Positions 43,297 through 51,203 of a stretch of DNA of 64,000 nt are shown piece after piece. Origin of the DNA: Foetidibacter luteolus (lineage in GTDB: Bacteria > Bacteroidota > Bacteroidia > Chitinophagales > Chitinophagaceae); assembly GCF_009650435.1 (NCBI RefSeq), contig NZ_VVIP01000084.1, positions 1 through 64,000 of the forward strand, written 5' to 3'. Position numbers and translations under genes: made by a program. The notes under the pieces are model-generated. The model had not been told where the DNA came from and searched no databases. It was given only the letters and a program-made list of their open reading frames with translations. Each line of letters starts with the position of its first letter. Positions within the stretch are counted from its first letter, which is position 1.

Positions 43297-44016
43297 ATGG
43301 AAATAATACCTGCGATTGATGTAATTGATGGCAAATGCGTTCGTTTAACGCAAGGCGATTATGCGCAAAAGAAAGTTTACAACGAACATCCGTTGGAAGT
43401 GGCAAAGCAATTTGAGGATGCCGGTTTAAAAAGGCTTCACCTTGTTGACCTGGATGGCGCAAAAGCCGGTGCAGTAAAAAACTGGAAAGTACTGGAAGCC
43501 ATTGCCGGTAAAACATCTTTAGTGATAGATTTTGGTGGTGGTATAAAAAAGGAAGATGACGTAAAGATTGTATTTAACTCAGGCGCGGCGTTGGCCACTA
43601 TCGGCAGCATAGCCGTAAAAAATGAAACCGAATTTGTAAAATGGCTGCTTACTTACGGCGCCGGTAAATTTCTGTTAGGTGCGGATGTAAAAGATGAAAA
43701 GATAGCTGTTGGCGGCTGGCTGGAAACAACGGATGTATGGGTGTATGATTTTATTCAGAAGTATATTGAGCATGGCATACAGCAGGTTTTTTGTACCGAT
43801 GTAAGCAAGGATGGAAAACTGGAAGGGCCGGCCGTGGGTTTGTATAAAAATATCATCGCAAAATTTCCCGGGTTGCACTTTATCGCCAGTGGGGGCGTAA
43901 GCTCTGTAAAAGACCTGGATGACCTGCAGCAAGCCGGTTGCAGCGGCGCTATTGTAGGTAAGGCGATATATGAAAACAGGATTGGCTTGGAAGAGTTAAA
44001 GAAGTTTGGAGTGTGA
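43297..44016 (+). CDS. hisA: ProFAR isomerase HisA
   Basis: A 239-residue HisA, which isomerises ProFAR to PRFAR. MEIIPAIDVIDGKCVRLTQG has the first catalytic Asp. FGGGIKKEDDVKIVFNSGA and CTDVSKDGKLEGPAVGLY (second catalytic Asp) and FIASGGVSSVKDLDDLQQAG complete the barrel. The ATG at 43297 is used; upstream in-frame sequence belongs to the R2 repeat. Confidence 0.96.
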   Translation: MEIIPAIDVIDGKCVRLTQGDYAQKKVYNEHPLEVAKQFEDAGLKRLHLVDLDGAKAGAVKNWKVLEAIAGKTSLVIDFGGGIKKEDDVKIVFNSGAALATIGSIAVKNETEFVKWLLTYGAGKFLLGADVKDEKIAVGGWLETTDVWVYDFIQKYIEHGIQQVFCTDVSKDGKLEGPAVGLYKNIIAKFPGLHFIASGGVSSVKDLDDLQQAGCSGAIVGKAIYENRIGLEELKKFGV

Positions 44017-44072
44017 AGGGGTGACAGCTACTGTGAACAACAAAATGCCTAAAGCTTACTAAAGAATAATCA

Positions 44073-44864
44073 ATGACTGAAAATAATTACGCTGCCAGGG
44101 GTTTAACCAAACGAATCATCCCTTGCCTGGATATTAAAGACGGCCGCACCGTAAAAGGCACCAACTTTGTTGACCTGCGTGATGCCGGCGACCCGGTTGA
44201 ACTGGGTGCTTTATATGCACAGCAGGGCGCTGATGAATTGGTGTTTTTGGACATTACCGCCACTGTTGAAAAGCGCAAAACATTAAGTGAGCTTGTAAAC
44301 AAAATTTCGCACCACATTAATATACCGTTTACTGTGGGCGGTGGTATTGCTTCTGTTGAGGATGTAAGCGTGCTGCTGCAAAACGGCGCAGATAAGATAT
44401 CTGTTAATACCGCAGCGTATAAAAGGCCCGGGTTAATACGGGAATTAGAGCGCAGCTTTGGCAGCCAGTGCGTGGTGCTGGCTATTGATACTAAAAAAGA
44501 AGAAGATGGCGAATGGTATGTGTACCTGAACGGTGGCCGTACCAAAACAGAAACACGTTGCGTGGATTGGGCCAGGCATGCGGTTGAACTCGGGGCCGGA
44601 GAAATACTGCTTACCTCTATGAACCACGATGGAACCAAACAGGGTTTCGCATTGGATATTACCCGAACTTTGGCAACGCAATTGCCAGTTCCGGTTATTG
44701 CAAGCGGCGGAGGCGGTACCATGCAGCATTTTGTGGATGTTTTTGAAGAAGGTAAAGCGGATGCCGGGCTGGCGGCCAGTATCTTTCACTTTAAGGAGAT
44801 GGGCATTGGGGAACTAAAGCAGTATTTGAAAGGCAAAGCGGTTAATGTGAGGATTGAAGAATAG
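44073..44864 (+). CDS. hisF: Imidazole glycerol phosphate synthase subunit HisF
   Basis: A 263-residue cyclase that, with HisH, makes imidazoleglycerol phosphate and AICAR. RIIPCLDIKDGRTVKGTNFV has the catalytic Asp, TVGGGIASVEDVSVLLQNGA and KISVNTAAYKRPGLI follow, and LTSMNHDGTKQGFALDIT carries the second Asp. Standard length for the family. HisIE follows after a palindrome-bearing gap. Confidence 0.97.
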   Translation: MTENNYAARGLTKRIIPCLDIKDGRTVKGTNFVDLRDAGDPVELGALYAQQGADELVFLDITATVEKRKTLSELVNKISHHINIPFTVGGGIASVEDVSVLLQNGADKISVNTAAYKRPGLIRELERSFGSQCVVLAIDTKKEEDGEWYVYLNGGRTKTETRCVDWARHAVELGAGEILLTSMNHDGTKQGFALDITRTLATQLPVPVIASGGGGTMQHFVDVFEEGKADAGLAASIFHFKEMGIGELKQYLKGKAVNVRIEE

Positions 44865-44924
44865 AGAACCAGCAACGCATATTGCTACACTATAAATGCT
44901 CTGCAGATGCTGATTAAACGCATC

Positions 44925-45008
44925 GGCTAAAGCCAGTGTAACTAAAAGCATCATTAACCCAAGGCTTAAGCCTTGGGTTAATGATGAATCAGGATACAGG
45001 CTTTAGCC
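44925..45008. repeat. 38-bp perfect palindrome nested in a second inverted repeat
   Basis: Positions 44949-44986 are a perfect 38-bp palindrome; each half is CATCATTAACCCAAGGCTT read outward. Around it GGCTAAAGCC at 44925-44934 and GGCTTTAGCC at 44999-45008 form an outer 10-bp inverted repeat. It sits in the 336-base hisF-hisIE gap, which holds no gene. Confidence 0.92.
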
Positions 45009-45084
45009 AAAGTATTTGCACAGCTTACATGCAATCAGTTGAATCATAACAATCAGTTTAAAATCCTGGTTCAGACGGGTTGCT

Positions 45085-45150
45085 TAATAAAGTTCAGAAC
45101 GTACAAGTGTGCCAATCTTGCTGCTTTGTCACGCAAGATTGCTCAACCGG
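45085..45150 (+). repeat. R2-like remnant before hisIE
   Basis: GAACGTACAAGTGTGCCAAT matches R2, and CAATCTTGC with GCAAGATTG form a 9-bp inverted repeat with an 11-base spacer. It is the rest of the hisF-hisIE gap. Confidence 0.4.
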
Positions 45151-45200
45151 CGATGCCACAACAAACCTCAGCCGGGAACATAAAATTTATTTACACGATT

Positions 45201-45797
45201 ATGCAGATTGATTTCAATAAATACAGCGATGGCCTTGCGCCTGCCATAGTGCAGGATTATGATACCCACAAAGTATTAATGCTGGGTTTTATGAACGCCG
45301 AAGCGCTGCAAAAAACCGAGCAAACGGGCAAGGTTACCTTTTACAGCCGCAGTAAAAAAAGGTTATGGACGAAAGGGGAGGAGAGCGGCAATTTTCTCGA
45401 GTTGAAATCCATAGCGGCGGATTGTGATAAAGACACGTTGCTGATTAAGGCCCACCCCACCGGCCCTGTATGCCACACGGGCGCCGATACCTGCTGGAGC
45501 GAAAGAAACCATAGCGAAGACTTTTTGTTTTACCTGGAAGATATCATCAGGCTGCGCAAGCAGGCCTCGCCGGATGAATCTTATGTGGCAAGGTTATTGG
45601 GTAAGGGAATAAACAAGGTGGCGCAAAAAGTGGGAGAAGAAGCGGTGGAACTTGTAATTGAAGCCAAAGATGAAAACAAGGATTTGTTCCTGGGAGAAGC
45701 TGCCGACCTGCTGTTTCACTATTTACTTTTGCTTAACGCCAAAGGGTTTAAATTGCACGACGTAATTGACGTGTTGCAACAAAGACATTCCAGATAA
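45201..45797 (+). CDS. hisIE: Bifunctional HisI/HisE (phosphoribosyl-AMP cyclohydrolase / phosphoribosyl-ATP pyrophosphatase)
   Basis: A 198-residue two-domain enzyme for the second and third steps of histidine synthesis. The HisI domain (residues 1-110) shows VLMLGFMNAEALQKTEQTGK and KAHPTGPVCHTGADTCW with the metal-binding cysteines. The HisE domain (110-198) has GKGINKVAQKVGEEAVELVI and LLFHYLLLLNAKG. The ATG at 45201 (MQIDFNKYSDGLAPAIVQD) replaces a longer in-frame start through repeat sequence. It is the last his gene here. Confidence 0.96.
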   Translation: MQIDFNKYSDGLAPAIVQDYDTHKVLMLGFMNAEALQKTEQTGKVTFYSRSKKRLWTKGEESGNFLELKSIAADCDKDTLLIKAHPTGPVCHTGADTCWSERNHSEDFLFYLEDIIRLRKQASPDESYVARLLGKGINKVAQKVGEEAVELVIEAKDENKDLFLGEAADLLFHYLLLLNAKGFKLHDVIDVLQQRHSR

Positions 45798-45799
45798 TT

Positions 45800-46867
45800 A
45801 TGACTAAGCATATTCTTGCCGCGTTTTTGGCGGCGCCACTTTCGCTTATTGCCCAGCAGAAAAATTTTGTAATAAACGGAGCCGTGACAGGGCTTAACGA
45901 TGGCGCAGTAGTGTCGCTGGTAACATTAACTGAAAAGGCAGACACCATAGCCAAAGCAAAAGCAAAAGCAGGAAAGTTTATTTTAAAGGGCAATGTTGCA
46001 GAGCCTTCTTTAACAAGCTTAAACTTTAGCGGCATCAATAAAAAAGTGGTGTTCTTTGTAGAAAACAGTACCATAGATATAAATACCGATACCAAGGACG
46101 CAAGCAAGCCGCAGATAAGCGGTTCCGTTGCTCAGAAAGAATACGAACAGATGCATGCTGTTTTCGACCCTGTTTTTGAAAAATTTGCACGCCTTCAAAA
46201 AGTGGCTGCTGACTCAGGCGTTACCCCCGAACTAAGGGAGGAAGCAATGGCACTTAACGGCGAGTTCAGAACTAAAACCGATGCCTTTGTAAAGGAATAC
46301 AAAAACTCTTTTGTTACACCACTGTTGCTGCTGCAGTTTAAAGACGATATTGCAATGACAGAGCAGCACTACAATAATCTTGGCCCGGCTGTTCAGCAAA
46401 GTGTATATGGCAAATACATTAAGCAGGCTATTGACGCTGCTAAAATAGGTTCTGTGGGTACCAAGGCAATTGAGTTTACGCAGAACGATACCGAGGGTAA
46501 GCCTGTTTCATTATCGCAGTTTAGGGGCAAATATGTACTGGTAGATTTTTGGGCAAGCTGGTGCAAACCCTGCCGTATGGAAAACCCTAATGTGGTAGCT
46601 GCTTATAACCAGTTTAAAGACAAAAATTTTACTGTATTGGGCGTTTCTTTAGACCAGGATAAAAACAACTGGCTAAGGGCCATAAAAGCCGATAACCTTA
46701 CCTGGAGCCATGTTAGCGATCTTAAGTTCTGGAGCAATGCGGTGGCGCAATTGTACCATGTGCAGTCCATTCCTCACAACATACTTGTTGACCCCGACGG
46801 CACCATCATCGCCAAAAATCTTCGTGGCGAAGAGTTGATTTCCAAGCTAAGCGAAGTGGTTAAATAA
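45800..46867 (+). CDS. TlpA-like thioredoxin family protein with DUF4369 N terminus
   Basis: A 355-residue exported protein. The first 18 residues are a signal peptide (HILAAFLAAPLSLIAQQ). An N-terminal DUF4369-type domain (FVINGAVTGLNDGAVVSLVT) is followed by a helical region and a thioredoxin domain with WASWCKPCRMENP, Cys255 and Cys258 being the redox pair. SIPHNILVDPDGTIIAKNLR is the cis-Pro region. It starts two bases after hisIE, so it rides on that transcript, but its job is redox chemistry in the envelope. A terminator follows. Confidence 0.9.
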   Translation: MTKHILAAFLAAPLSLIAQQKNFVINGAVTGLNDGAVVSLVTLTEKADTIAKAKAKAGKFILKGNVAEPSLTSLNFSGINKKVVFFVENSTIDINTDTKDASKPQISGSVAQKEYEQMHAVFDPVFEKFARLQKVAADSGVTPELREEAMALNGEFRTKTDAFVKEYKNSFVTPLLLLQFKDDIAMTEQHYNNLGPAVQQSVYGKYIKQAIDAAKIGSVGTKAIEFTQNDTEGKPVSLSQFRGKYVLVDFWASWCKPCRMENPNVVAAYNQFKDKNFTVLGVSLDQDKNNWLRAIKADNLTWSHVSDLKFWSNAVAQLYHVQSIPHNILVDPDGTIIAKNLRGEELISKLSEVVK

Positions 46868-46897
46868 ATTAACTGTAGCAACAAACCATATTAAATT

Positions 46898-46926
46898 AAG
46901 GCGCTGCATGCGCCTTTTGTTTTTTT
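46898..46926 (+). terminator. Rho-independent terminator after the his/TlpA genes
   Basis: AAGGCGC at 46898-46904 and GCGCCTT at 46910-46916 form a 7-bp stem with loop TGCAT, followed by a T-rich tract. It closes the hisIE-TlpA transcript. Confidence 0.82.
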
Positions 46927-47065
46927 GGGTACCGGCATTGGTTTTTCATGGCATCGTCCCTTGCGTCGCAATCCGTTCATCTGCATATCAGTGGGCATCT
47001 GCAGTTCGTGGTGTAGCCTGTTCGCATTGCAAATTGCCTATAAAGTGCAGCCTCAAAAAGTCTTG

Positions 47066-47425
47066 CTACCCAGCAGCCATGAAAACCTTTTTAAACTCGG
47101 CTTCTTTAAAGCCTACCGCCACAATTTTACTGTTTAGTTCAATCACCGGTCTTTTAATGATGCTGGTATTTTCTTTTAAAACAGGCAAGGCCGTTTTTTC
47201 ATTAACCACTTTGGCCTGTGCTTCAGCGCCAAGCTCCTTCCAAACAGTACTCTTTTTATTAAAAATGGTTTCCCAGCCCACCTGCTTGCTCCACGCTTTC
47301 AGCTTATCCATGCTTATGCCCTCTTTCTTGTAATCGTGAAAGCTGTAACTAATCTTGTGTTCGTTTAACCAGTCAAGTGTTTTCTTTATCGTATCGCAAT
47401 TAGGGATGCCATAAACCACGTACAT
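47066..47425 (-). CDS. ArsC/Spx family protein
   Basis: A 119-residue ArsC/Spx-fold protein. YVVYGIPNCDTIKKTLDWLN has a single Cys at the arsenate reductase position, without the CxxC of Spx. KRPVIELNSKIVAVGFKEAE is the RPV motif of the family end. The single Cys fits the arsenate reductase-like YffB/MgsR group, whose reaction is unknown. The gene converges on the his terminator. A TACATTTG at 47440-47447 on the reverse strand is a possible -7 box, 14 bases before the start. Confidence 0.87.
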   Translation of the reverse strand: MYVVYGIPNCDTIKKTLDWLNEHKISYSFHDYKKEGISMDKLKAWSKQVGWETIFNKKSTVWKELGAEAQAKVVNEKTALPVLKENTSIIKRPVIELNSKIVAVGFKEAEFKKVFMAAG

Positions 47426-47458
47426 AGAAAAAATTTGCGCAAATGTAAGAGATGTGTG

Positions 47459-48577
47459 TTACGGTTCATTTTCTTCTTCTGTTTCGTCTTCACCTTCAGT
47501 ACCTTCATCAAGCCGCTCGTTTATCCGTAGTGCATAGCACTGCTTCAGTCTGCCGCCAACTCCCGTAATCCTCAGCAGGGAGTGGTAGTGCAGTAGCTGC
47601 TGCAGGTCTTCATTGTCAATAGCTTCAATTGCTTTCAGCAACCAAAATAGTTTATGGTGCATGGCATGCAGGCCAACCCTTGTGGGAAAAAGTTCCTGCA
47701 CGTCTTTACACCGGGGCAGGTTTTCAAAAACTGGCAACAGCTTTTTTTGATATCCGTAAGAAAAGGCCGCGATTGTAAGCTGCACCAGCGGCGGGTATTC
47801 ATCTATATTTTTCTGCAGCAATTCAAGATGAAGCAAAGTATGTGCGGTAGGTACCGAGTTCAAAAAGCTGTGGGCACATAATTCGTTTGTAATATATTTT
47901 GTAAAAAGTAAGTAAAAGTCTGAATCTTCACTGTTTTTTACAGGCATTTTCTCTCCATCAAAGCTGTTTAAGTCATTCACAAGGCTGCCCAGCATGTCTT
48001 TGCATTGGTTAAATGCATTAGTATGTAACTCAATGGCTTCCTCATAACGGTTGTACTCTGTGGTTTCTTTAGCTATTTCTACCATCTTATCTGCGAATAG
48101 GTCTTCCCTGTAGCGTATATTTAACTCTGCTCTCAATAATATCAGGTCTGCAATCGTCCGGTTTTCATTTTCCAATTCAACCTCTAACTCTTCATCTAAT
48201 GCGGGGACTATATTATTAAAGTCAATGTAATCAGGTTCAATATCATCTAAAAAAGCATCATCATCCATATCTTCCTGGTTCTCATCGTCAAAATCATCCT
48301 CGTCGTTTATATAAAACGAATAATTACCTTCCCCTGCATTCTTTTCCAGCTTGCTTAAGGCAGGCCCGTAGTTGTAAGATTTGTCAACCATAAGGTATGG
48401 GTTGCCATCCTCATCCCCGGTTTCTATTTCTATCAGTGGAACCTTGTCATCATCTTCTTCCAGTATAAAACGTGTTGTTGCAAATTCTTTGTGAGGGTTA
48501 ATTTCAAATTCAGCCGCAAAATCATGACCGGCGTAAATAATGTTATGGGCAAGGGTATAATCAATCTCTGTATACAT
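47459..48577 (-). CDS. Acidic hypothetical protein, C-terminal part of a frameshifted gene
   Basis: A 372-residue open frame with two Asp/Glu-rich blocks (DDEDDFDDENQEDMDDDAFL region near residue 95, and a Glu-rich end). No known domain is recognised; the middle is alpha-helical (DLILLRAELNIRYREDLFAD). It is continuous, in one other frame, with the 69-residue frame at 48624-48833: if one T is removed from a run of seven at 48626-48632 (reverse strand), the two join through FFFNETEDEINERIQIASGM into about 457 residues. So it is either split by a real or sequencing indel, or expressed by slippage. Confidence 0.7.
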   Translation of the reverse strand: MYTEIDYTLAHNIIYAGHDFAAEFEINPHKEFATTRFILEEDDDKVPLIEIETGDEDGNPYLMVDKSYNYGPALSKLEKNAGEGNYSFYINDEDDFDDENQEDMDDDAFLDDIEPDYIDFNNIVPALDEELEVELENENRTIADLILLRAELNIRYREDLFADKMVEIAKETTEYNRYEEAIELHTNAFNQCKDMLGSLVNDLNSFDGEKMPVKNSEDSDFYLLFTKYITNELCAHSFLNSVPTAHTLLHLELLQKNIDEYPPLVQLTIAAFSYGYQKKLLPVFENLPRCKDVQELFPTRVGLHAMHHKLFWLLKAIEAIDNEDLQQLLHYHSLLRITGVGGRLKQCYALRINERLDEGTEGEDETEEENEP

Positions 48578-48623
48578 GCCGGATGCAATCTGTATTCTTT
48601 CATTTATTTCATCTTCCGTTTCA

Positions 48624-48833
48624 TTAAAAAAAGAAAGTATCTTTTATGCCCAGGCACATCAGGTCAACAAGGTAAAAGCCAACTGTAACATTGCCGTTAA
48701 CATGCCTGCGCATTACAACTACACTGGCCATTTTAGTCGCTTCCCAATCCTGTGTAGCATAGCATCTATAAATAGGCAGCGATCTGGCTTTTGTCTCAAT
48801 ATATTTTTTGGGGGATAATTTTTGTTGCTTCAT
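48624..48833 (-). pseudogene. N-terminal fragment of the frameshifted acidic protein
   Basis: This frame encodes MKQQKLSPKKYIETKARSLP and NGNVTVGFYLVDLMCLGIKD, then reads into TTTTTTTAA and stops. The fragment is compact and looks conserved (IYRCYATQDWEATKMASVVV). It is the natural N terminus of the gene downstream, as described for 47459-48577. Confidence 0.65.
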
Positions 48834-48899
48834 GAATTATAGAAATTGAAGCCGTAAATTAACATGTATGCGGCTAATTCCTGAGCAATTTTTGTGCTG

Positions 48900-49373
48900 T
48901 TAGTTTTTCATGGATGTTACTTGAGTAGCCACATTATTATCAATGTAATCCAGTATGGCATCAATTTCCGCATCAGTAAGGTTGGGAAAACTGCTCATCG
49001 GAATTTTGTCATATTGAAGGAACAACTCATTAAAATACTTATTGCCGCTTTTCAGCACCTTTGGGCTGTTCTTTATCCATTCATGTAGCAGCTTTCTGTT
49101 TACCCGGCCGGTAACGCCTGCCAGCGCAGGGCCGGTTAAATTTTTTGAGAGGCTATGGCAGGATGCGCAGTTAGCCATGAATAAATTCCTGCCTTCGGGA
49201 AAGCTGGTTACTGACGGGCTTGTAACCTCATTTGTAGTACCGCAAAAGCCCTCACCGTCTTCCGATAATAAGTTGCCCGGGGTTTGCCATGCATATTTAG
49301 CTACCCTTGCCGATAAGAAGAAAATAACAATCAATGGCAGTGCTTTCACGATATGGATTAGTTCTTTGTTCAT
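48900..49373 (-). CDS. Class I c-type cytochrome
   Basis: A 157-residue exported cytochrome c. An N-terminal hydrophobic segment (LPLIVIFFLSARVA) acts as signal or anchor. The haem motif is CASCH (Cys69, Cys72, His73), and Met in KIPMSSFPNLTDAEID is the likely axial ligand. Pfam Cytochrome_C-like domains of this length serve as electron carriers or as subunits. No redox partner lies beside it, so the pathway is unknown. It is read on the reverse strand, upstream of the frameshifted acidic gene. Confidence 0.9.
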   Translation of the reverse strand: MNKELIHIVKALPLIVIFFLSARVAKYAWQTPGNLLSEDGEGFCGTTNEVTSPSVTSFPEGRNLFMANCASCHSLSKNLTGPALAGVTGRVNRKLLHEWIKNSPKVLKSGNKYFNELFLQYDKIPMSSFPNLTDAEIDAILDYIDNNVATQVTSMKN

Positions 49374-49512
49374 GCCTTAAGTACACTACAAATTTTTGCC
49401 GGTGTACATAATTTTAACAAATACGGCTACGCTGTAGCAGGGAGGAGTTAGAGAATGTTAAAAGCCAATCTTTTGGTAAAAAATAGCTTACCTTTCGCCA
49501 AATTGTGATAAT

Positions 49513-49761
49513 ATGACGAACGAGCAAATTGAAAAGTTTTTATCTAAAAATCTTTTTAAAAGTCCTGTAAAAATCCACTTTAAAACCCGTAATGCCTTAA
49601 CTGGTTTATTTATTCAAACGCCGGATTACCAGGATCTGAAATCCAAAAATTTTTGGCGTATAGTGGTTGGTGACAATATGAACAACTGGATGAAGAAGCC
49701 GGATAACAACCTGGCGAGAATCTTCAGCGGTTCCGAGATAACTAAACTTTCCGAAGCGTAA
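49513..49761 (+). CDS. Small conserved-looking hypothetical protein
   Basis: An 82-residue soluble protein (MTNEQIEKFLSKNLFKSPVK) with no signal peptide or membrane segment. A basic N terminus precedes a beta-rich centre (IHFKTRNALTGLFI, NFWRIVVGDN). I do not recognise a family. It ends at the arm of a bidirectional terminator shared with the cold-shock gene. It is a complete open frame with balanced codon use, so I think it is real. Confidence 0.7.
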   Translation: MTNEQIEKFLSKNLFKSPVKIHFKTRNALTGLFIQTPDYQDLKSKNFWRIVVGDNMNNWMKKPDNNLARIFSGSEITKLSEA

Positions 49762-49800
49762 TAAAAGAAAAGGGTTGCCACCGGCAACCCTTTTCTTTTA
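49762..49800. terminator. Bidirectional terminator between the 82-residue gene and the cold-shock gene
   Basis: TAAAAGAAAAGGGTTGCC (49762-49779) pairs with GGCAACCCTTTTCTTTTA (49783-49800) around loop ACC, an 18-bp perfect stem. T-rich ends on both strands make it work in either direction, between convergent genes. Confidence 0.88.
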
Positions 49801-49817
49801 AACTTATCCCTTCTAAC

Positions 49818-50021
49818 TCAGGAAGTCTTTTTTACGTTAACTGCATTTGGGCCCTTTCTGCCTTCCTGTACGTCAAATTCTACTTTGTCGCCTTCAGTAA
49901 CCTGATCTACAAGCCCGCTTGCATGTACAAAGGTTTCTTTGCCGGAATCGCTGTGTTTGATAAAGCCGAAACCCTTATCGGCATTAAAAAACTTAACGGT
50001 TCCCTGTTGTTTTGTGCTCAT
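49818..50021 (-). CDS. Cold-shock domain protein (CspA family)
   Basis: A 67-residue cold-shock protein that binds single-stranded nucleic acids. GTVKFFNADKGFGFIKHSDS carries RNP-1-type aromatics, and TFVHASGLVDQVTEGDKVEF is RNP-2 and beyond. The ending GPNAVNVKKTS is standard. The Met at 50021 is used; the longer in-frame start at 50105 adds unrelated sequence. TACCTTTG on the reverse strand (50041-50048) is a possible -7 box 19 bases before the start. Confidence 0.95.
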   Translation of the reverse strand: MSTKQQGTVKFFNADKGFGFIKHSDSGKETFVHASGLVDQVTEGDKVEFDVQEGRKGPNAVNVKKTS

Positions 50022-50190
50022 TGTGTAATGTATTAAGCGCCAAAGGTAGGGGATTATATCATGGAAGGCTATTTCTTTTGTATAATCCCTTGATAACATT
50101 TGCACATCCGGGGCATTATGATGTTTTAACCAATCTATGCGGAACGCAAGTCAAAAACGATCTTTTCCCTTTGTTGTGAGGCTATTACAA

Positions 50191-50222
50191 GCAAAAAGCC
50201 GCAACGTTTTACCGTTACGGCT
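50191..50222 (-). terminator. Terminator of the BON-domain gene
   Basis: On the reverse strand AGCCGTAACG and CGTTGCGGCT form a 10-bp stem with one mismatch and a six-base loop, followed by TTTTT. It lies 25 bases after the BON gene stop. Confidence 0.75.
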
Positions 50223-50246
50223 GTAAAGCAGGCAAGTAAAGACGGC

Positions 50247-51203
50247 CTAACTATGTTGATATTTATCGGCTTTCACTGAGTTGCCAACGTTGGTTGTAGA
50301 TGTAGTGCTCACCTGGGATTTTCCTTTGCCCGAAGAACCACCGGTAGAATTCTCTTGCTGGCTCTTTTGTGCCCCAACCCTCAACTGGTTTTGCACGTTG
50401 GTAACCCCCGATACAGATTCCGCCACATCTTCCGCACGGCGCTTTGCATTCCGGTCTTCCACGCTGCCTGTTAAAATTACTTCCGCTCCATTCACCTGTA
50501 CTTCAATATCGGATGCGTCAATGCTGCCATCATCACACAGCCTGTCACAAACATCCTCCTTTATACGGTCATCAGAGCGCCGGTAATCTTTAGGTCCTTT
50601 ACCGCGGTGCTGGCTGCTATTATTGTCCTGCATTTGGCCATAGTTGCGGCCCGTATCCCTGTTGCCCCATCCTTCATTACTGCCGCTGTTTGCCCATGAG
50701 GCTTGGTTGTTGTTTTCATTCCAGCGGTTGCGGTCGTAATCGTTGGCATCTGGCCTAAAGCCTCTCCCGTAATTGCCGGAATTACCGGAATTGCCACGGT
50801 TATAATCCTGGTTGCCCCAATTATACTCATTACCGTAGCTGCCCTGGTCTCCGTAACCCCTTCCTTGCTGGCTACCGCTCCGGCGGTTATTTTCGTTGTT
50901 TTGCCAGCGGCCCGTATCCTGTCTGCGGTTCATGTCCTGGTTACGGCGGCCATAATCGTCGCTGCCATAATCCTGCGAGCCATAATTGCCGGTGAAGCCG
51001 CCTCTCTGGGGGTCTTCATTCCAGTGATTACGGTCATTTGAGCTGCCGAAATTCCCACCTTCATAGCCCCTGCTCCGCTGGCGGTAATCTTCGCTTCTTT
51101 CGTCTCTATCCCGGTCCCGGTTATCTTCGTAACCCTGCCTGTTGCGTTGCTGGTATTCCCTGTTTTCATCTTCTGGAAAACGTTGATTGCGGTTATTTTC
51201 CAT
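50247..51203 (-). CDS. BON domain protein with disordered N-terminal region
   Basis: A 318-residue protein with no signal peptide. Residues 1-210 are low-complexity, rich in Asn, Gly, Arg, Gln, Tyr and Asp, with repeated words such as NYGSQDYGSDDYGRR and NSGNSGNYGRGF. Residues about 211-277 are a BON domain: DDRIKEDVCDRLCDDGSID, then VQVNGAEVILTGSVEDRNAK and VSGVTNVQNQLRV. A short Ser/Thr-rich tail follows. The BON fold usually binds lipid or carbohydrate surfaces; the disordered part suggests condensation or envelope stress roles, but that is speculation. It lies near the cold-shock gene but has its own terminator. Confidence 0.85.
   Translation of the reverse strand: MENNRNQRFPEDENREYQQRNRQGYEDNRDRDRDERSEDYRQRSRGYEGGNFGSSNDRNHWNEDPQRGGFTGNYGSQDYGSDDYGRRNQDMNRRQDTGRWQNNENNRRSGSQQGRGYGDQGSYGNEYNWGNQDYNRGNSGNSGNYGRGFRPDANDYDRNRWNENNNQASWANSGSNEGWGNRDTGRNYGQMQDNNSSQHRGKGPKDYRRSDDRIKEDVCDRLCDDGSIDASDIEVQVNGAEVILTGSVEDRNAKRRAEDVAESVSGVTNVQNQLRVGAQKSQQENSTGGSSGKGKSQVSTTSTTNVGNSVKADKYQHS

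Noticed and set aside
46908..47333. A 141-codon frame after the his terminator
   Set aside because: It starts inside the terminator and runs antisense over the ArsC/Spx gene, which has clear homology.
50703..51041. A 112-codon very hydrophobic frame antisense to the BON gene
   Set aside because: It is a shadow of the repetitive Asn/Gly/Asp/Tyr codons of the disordered region; the opposite frame with a BON domain is clearly the real gene.
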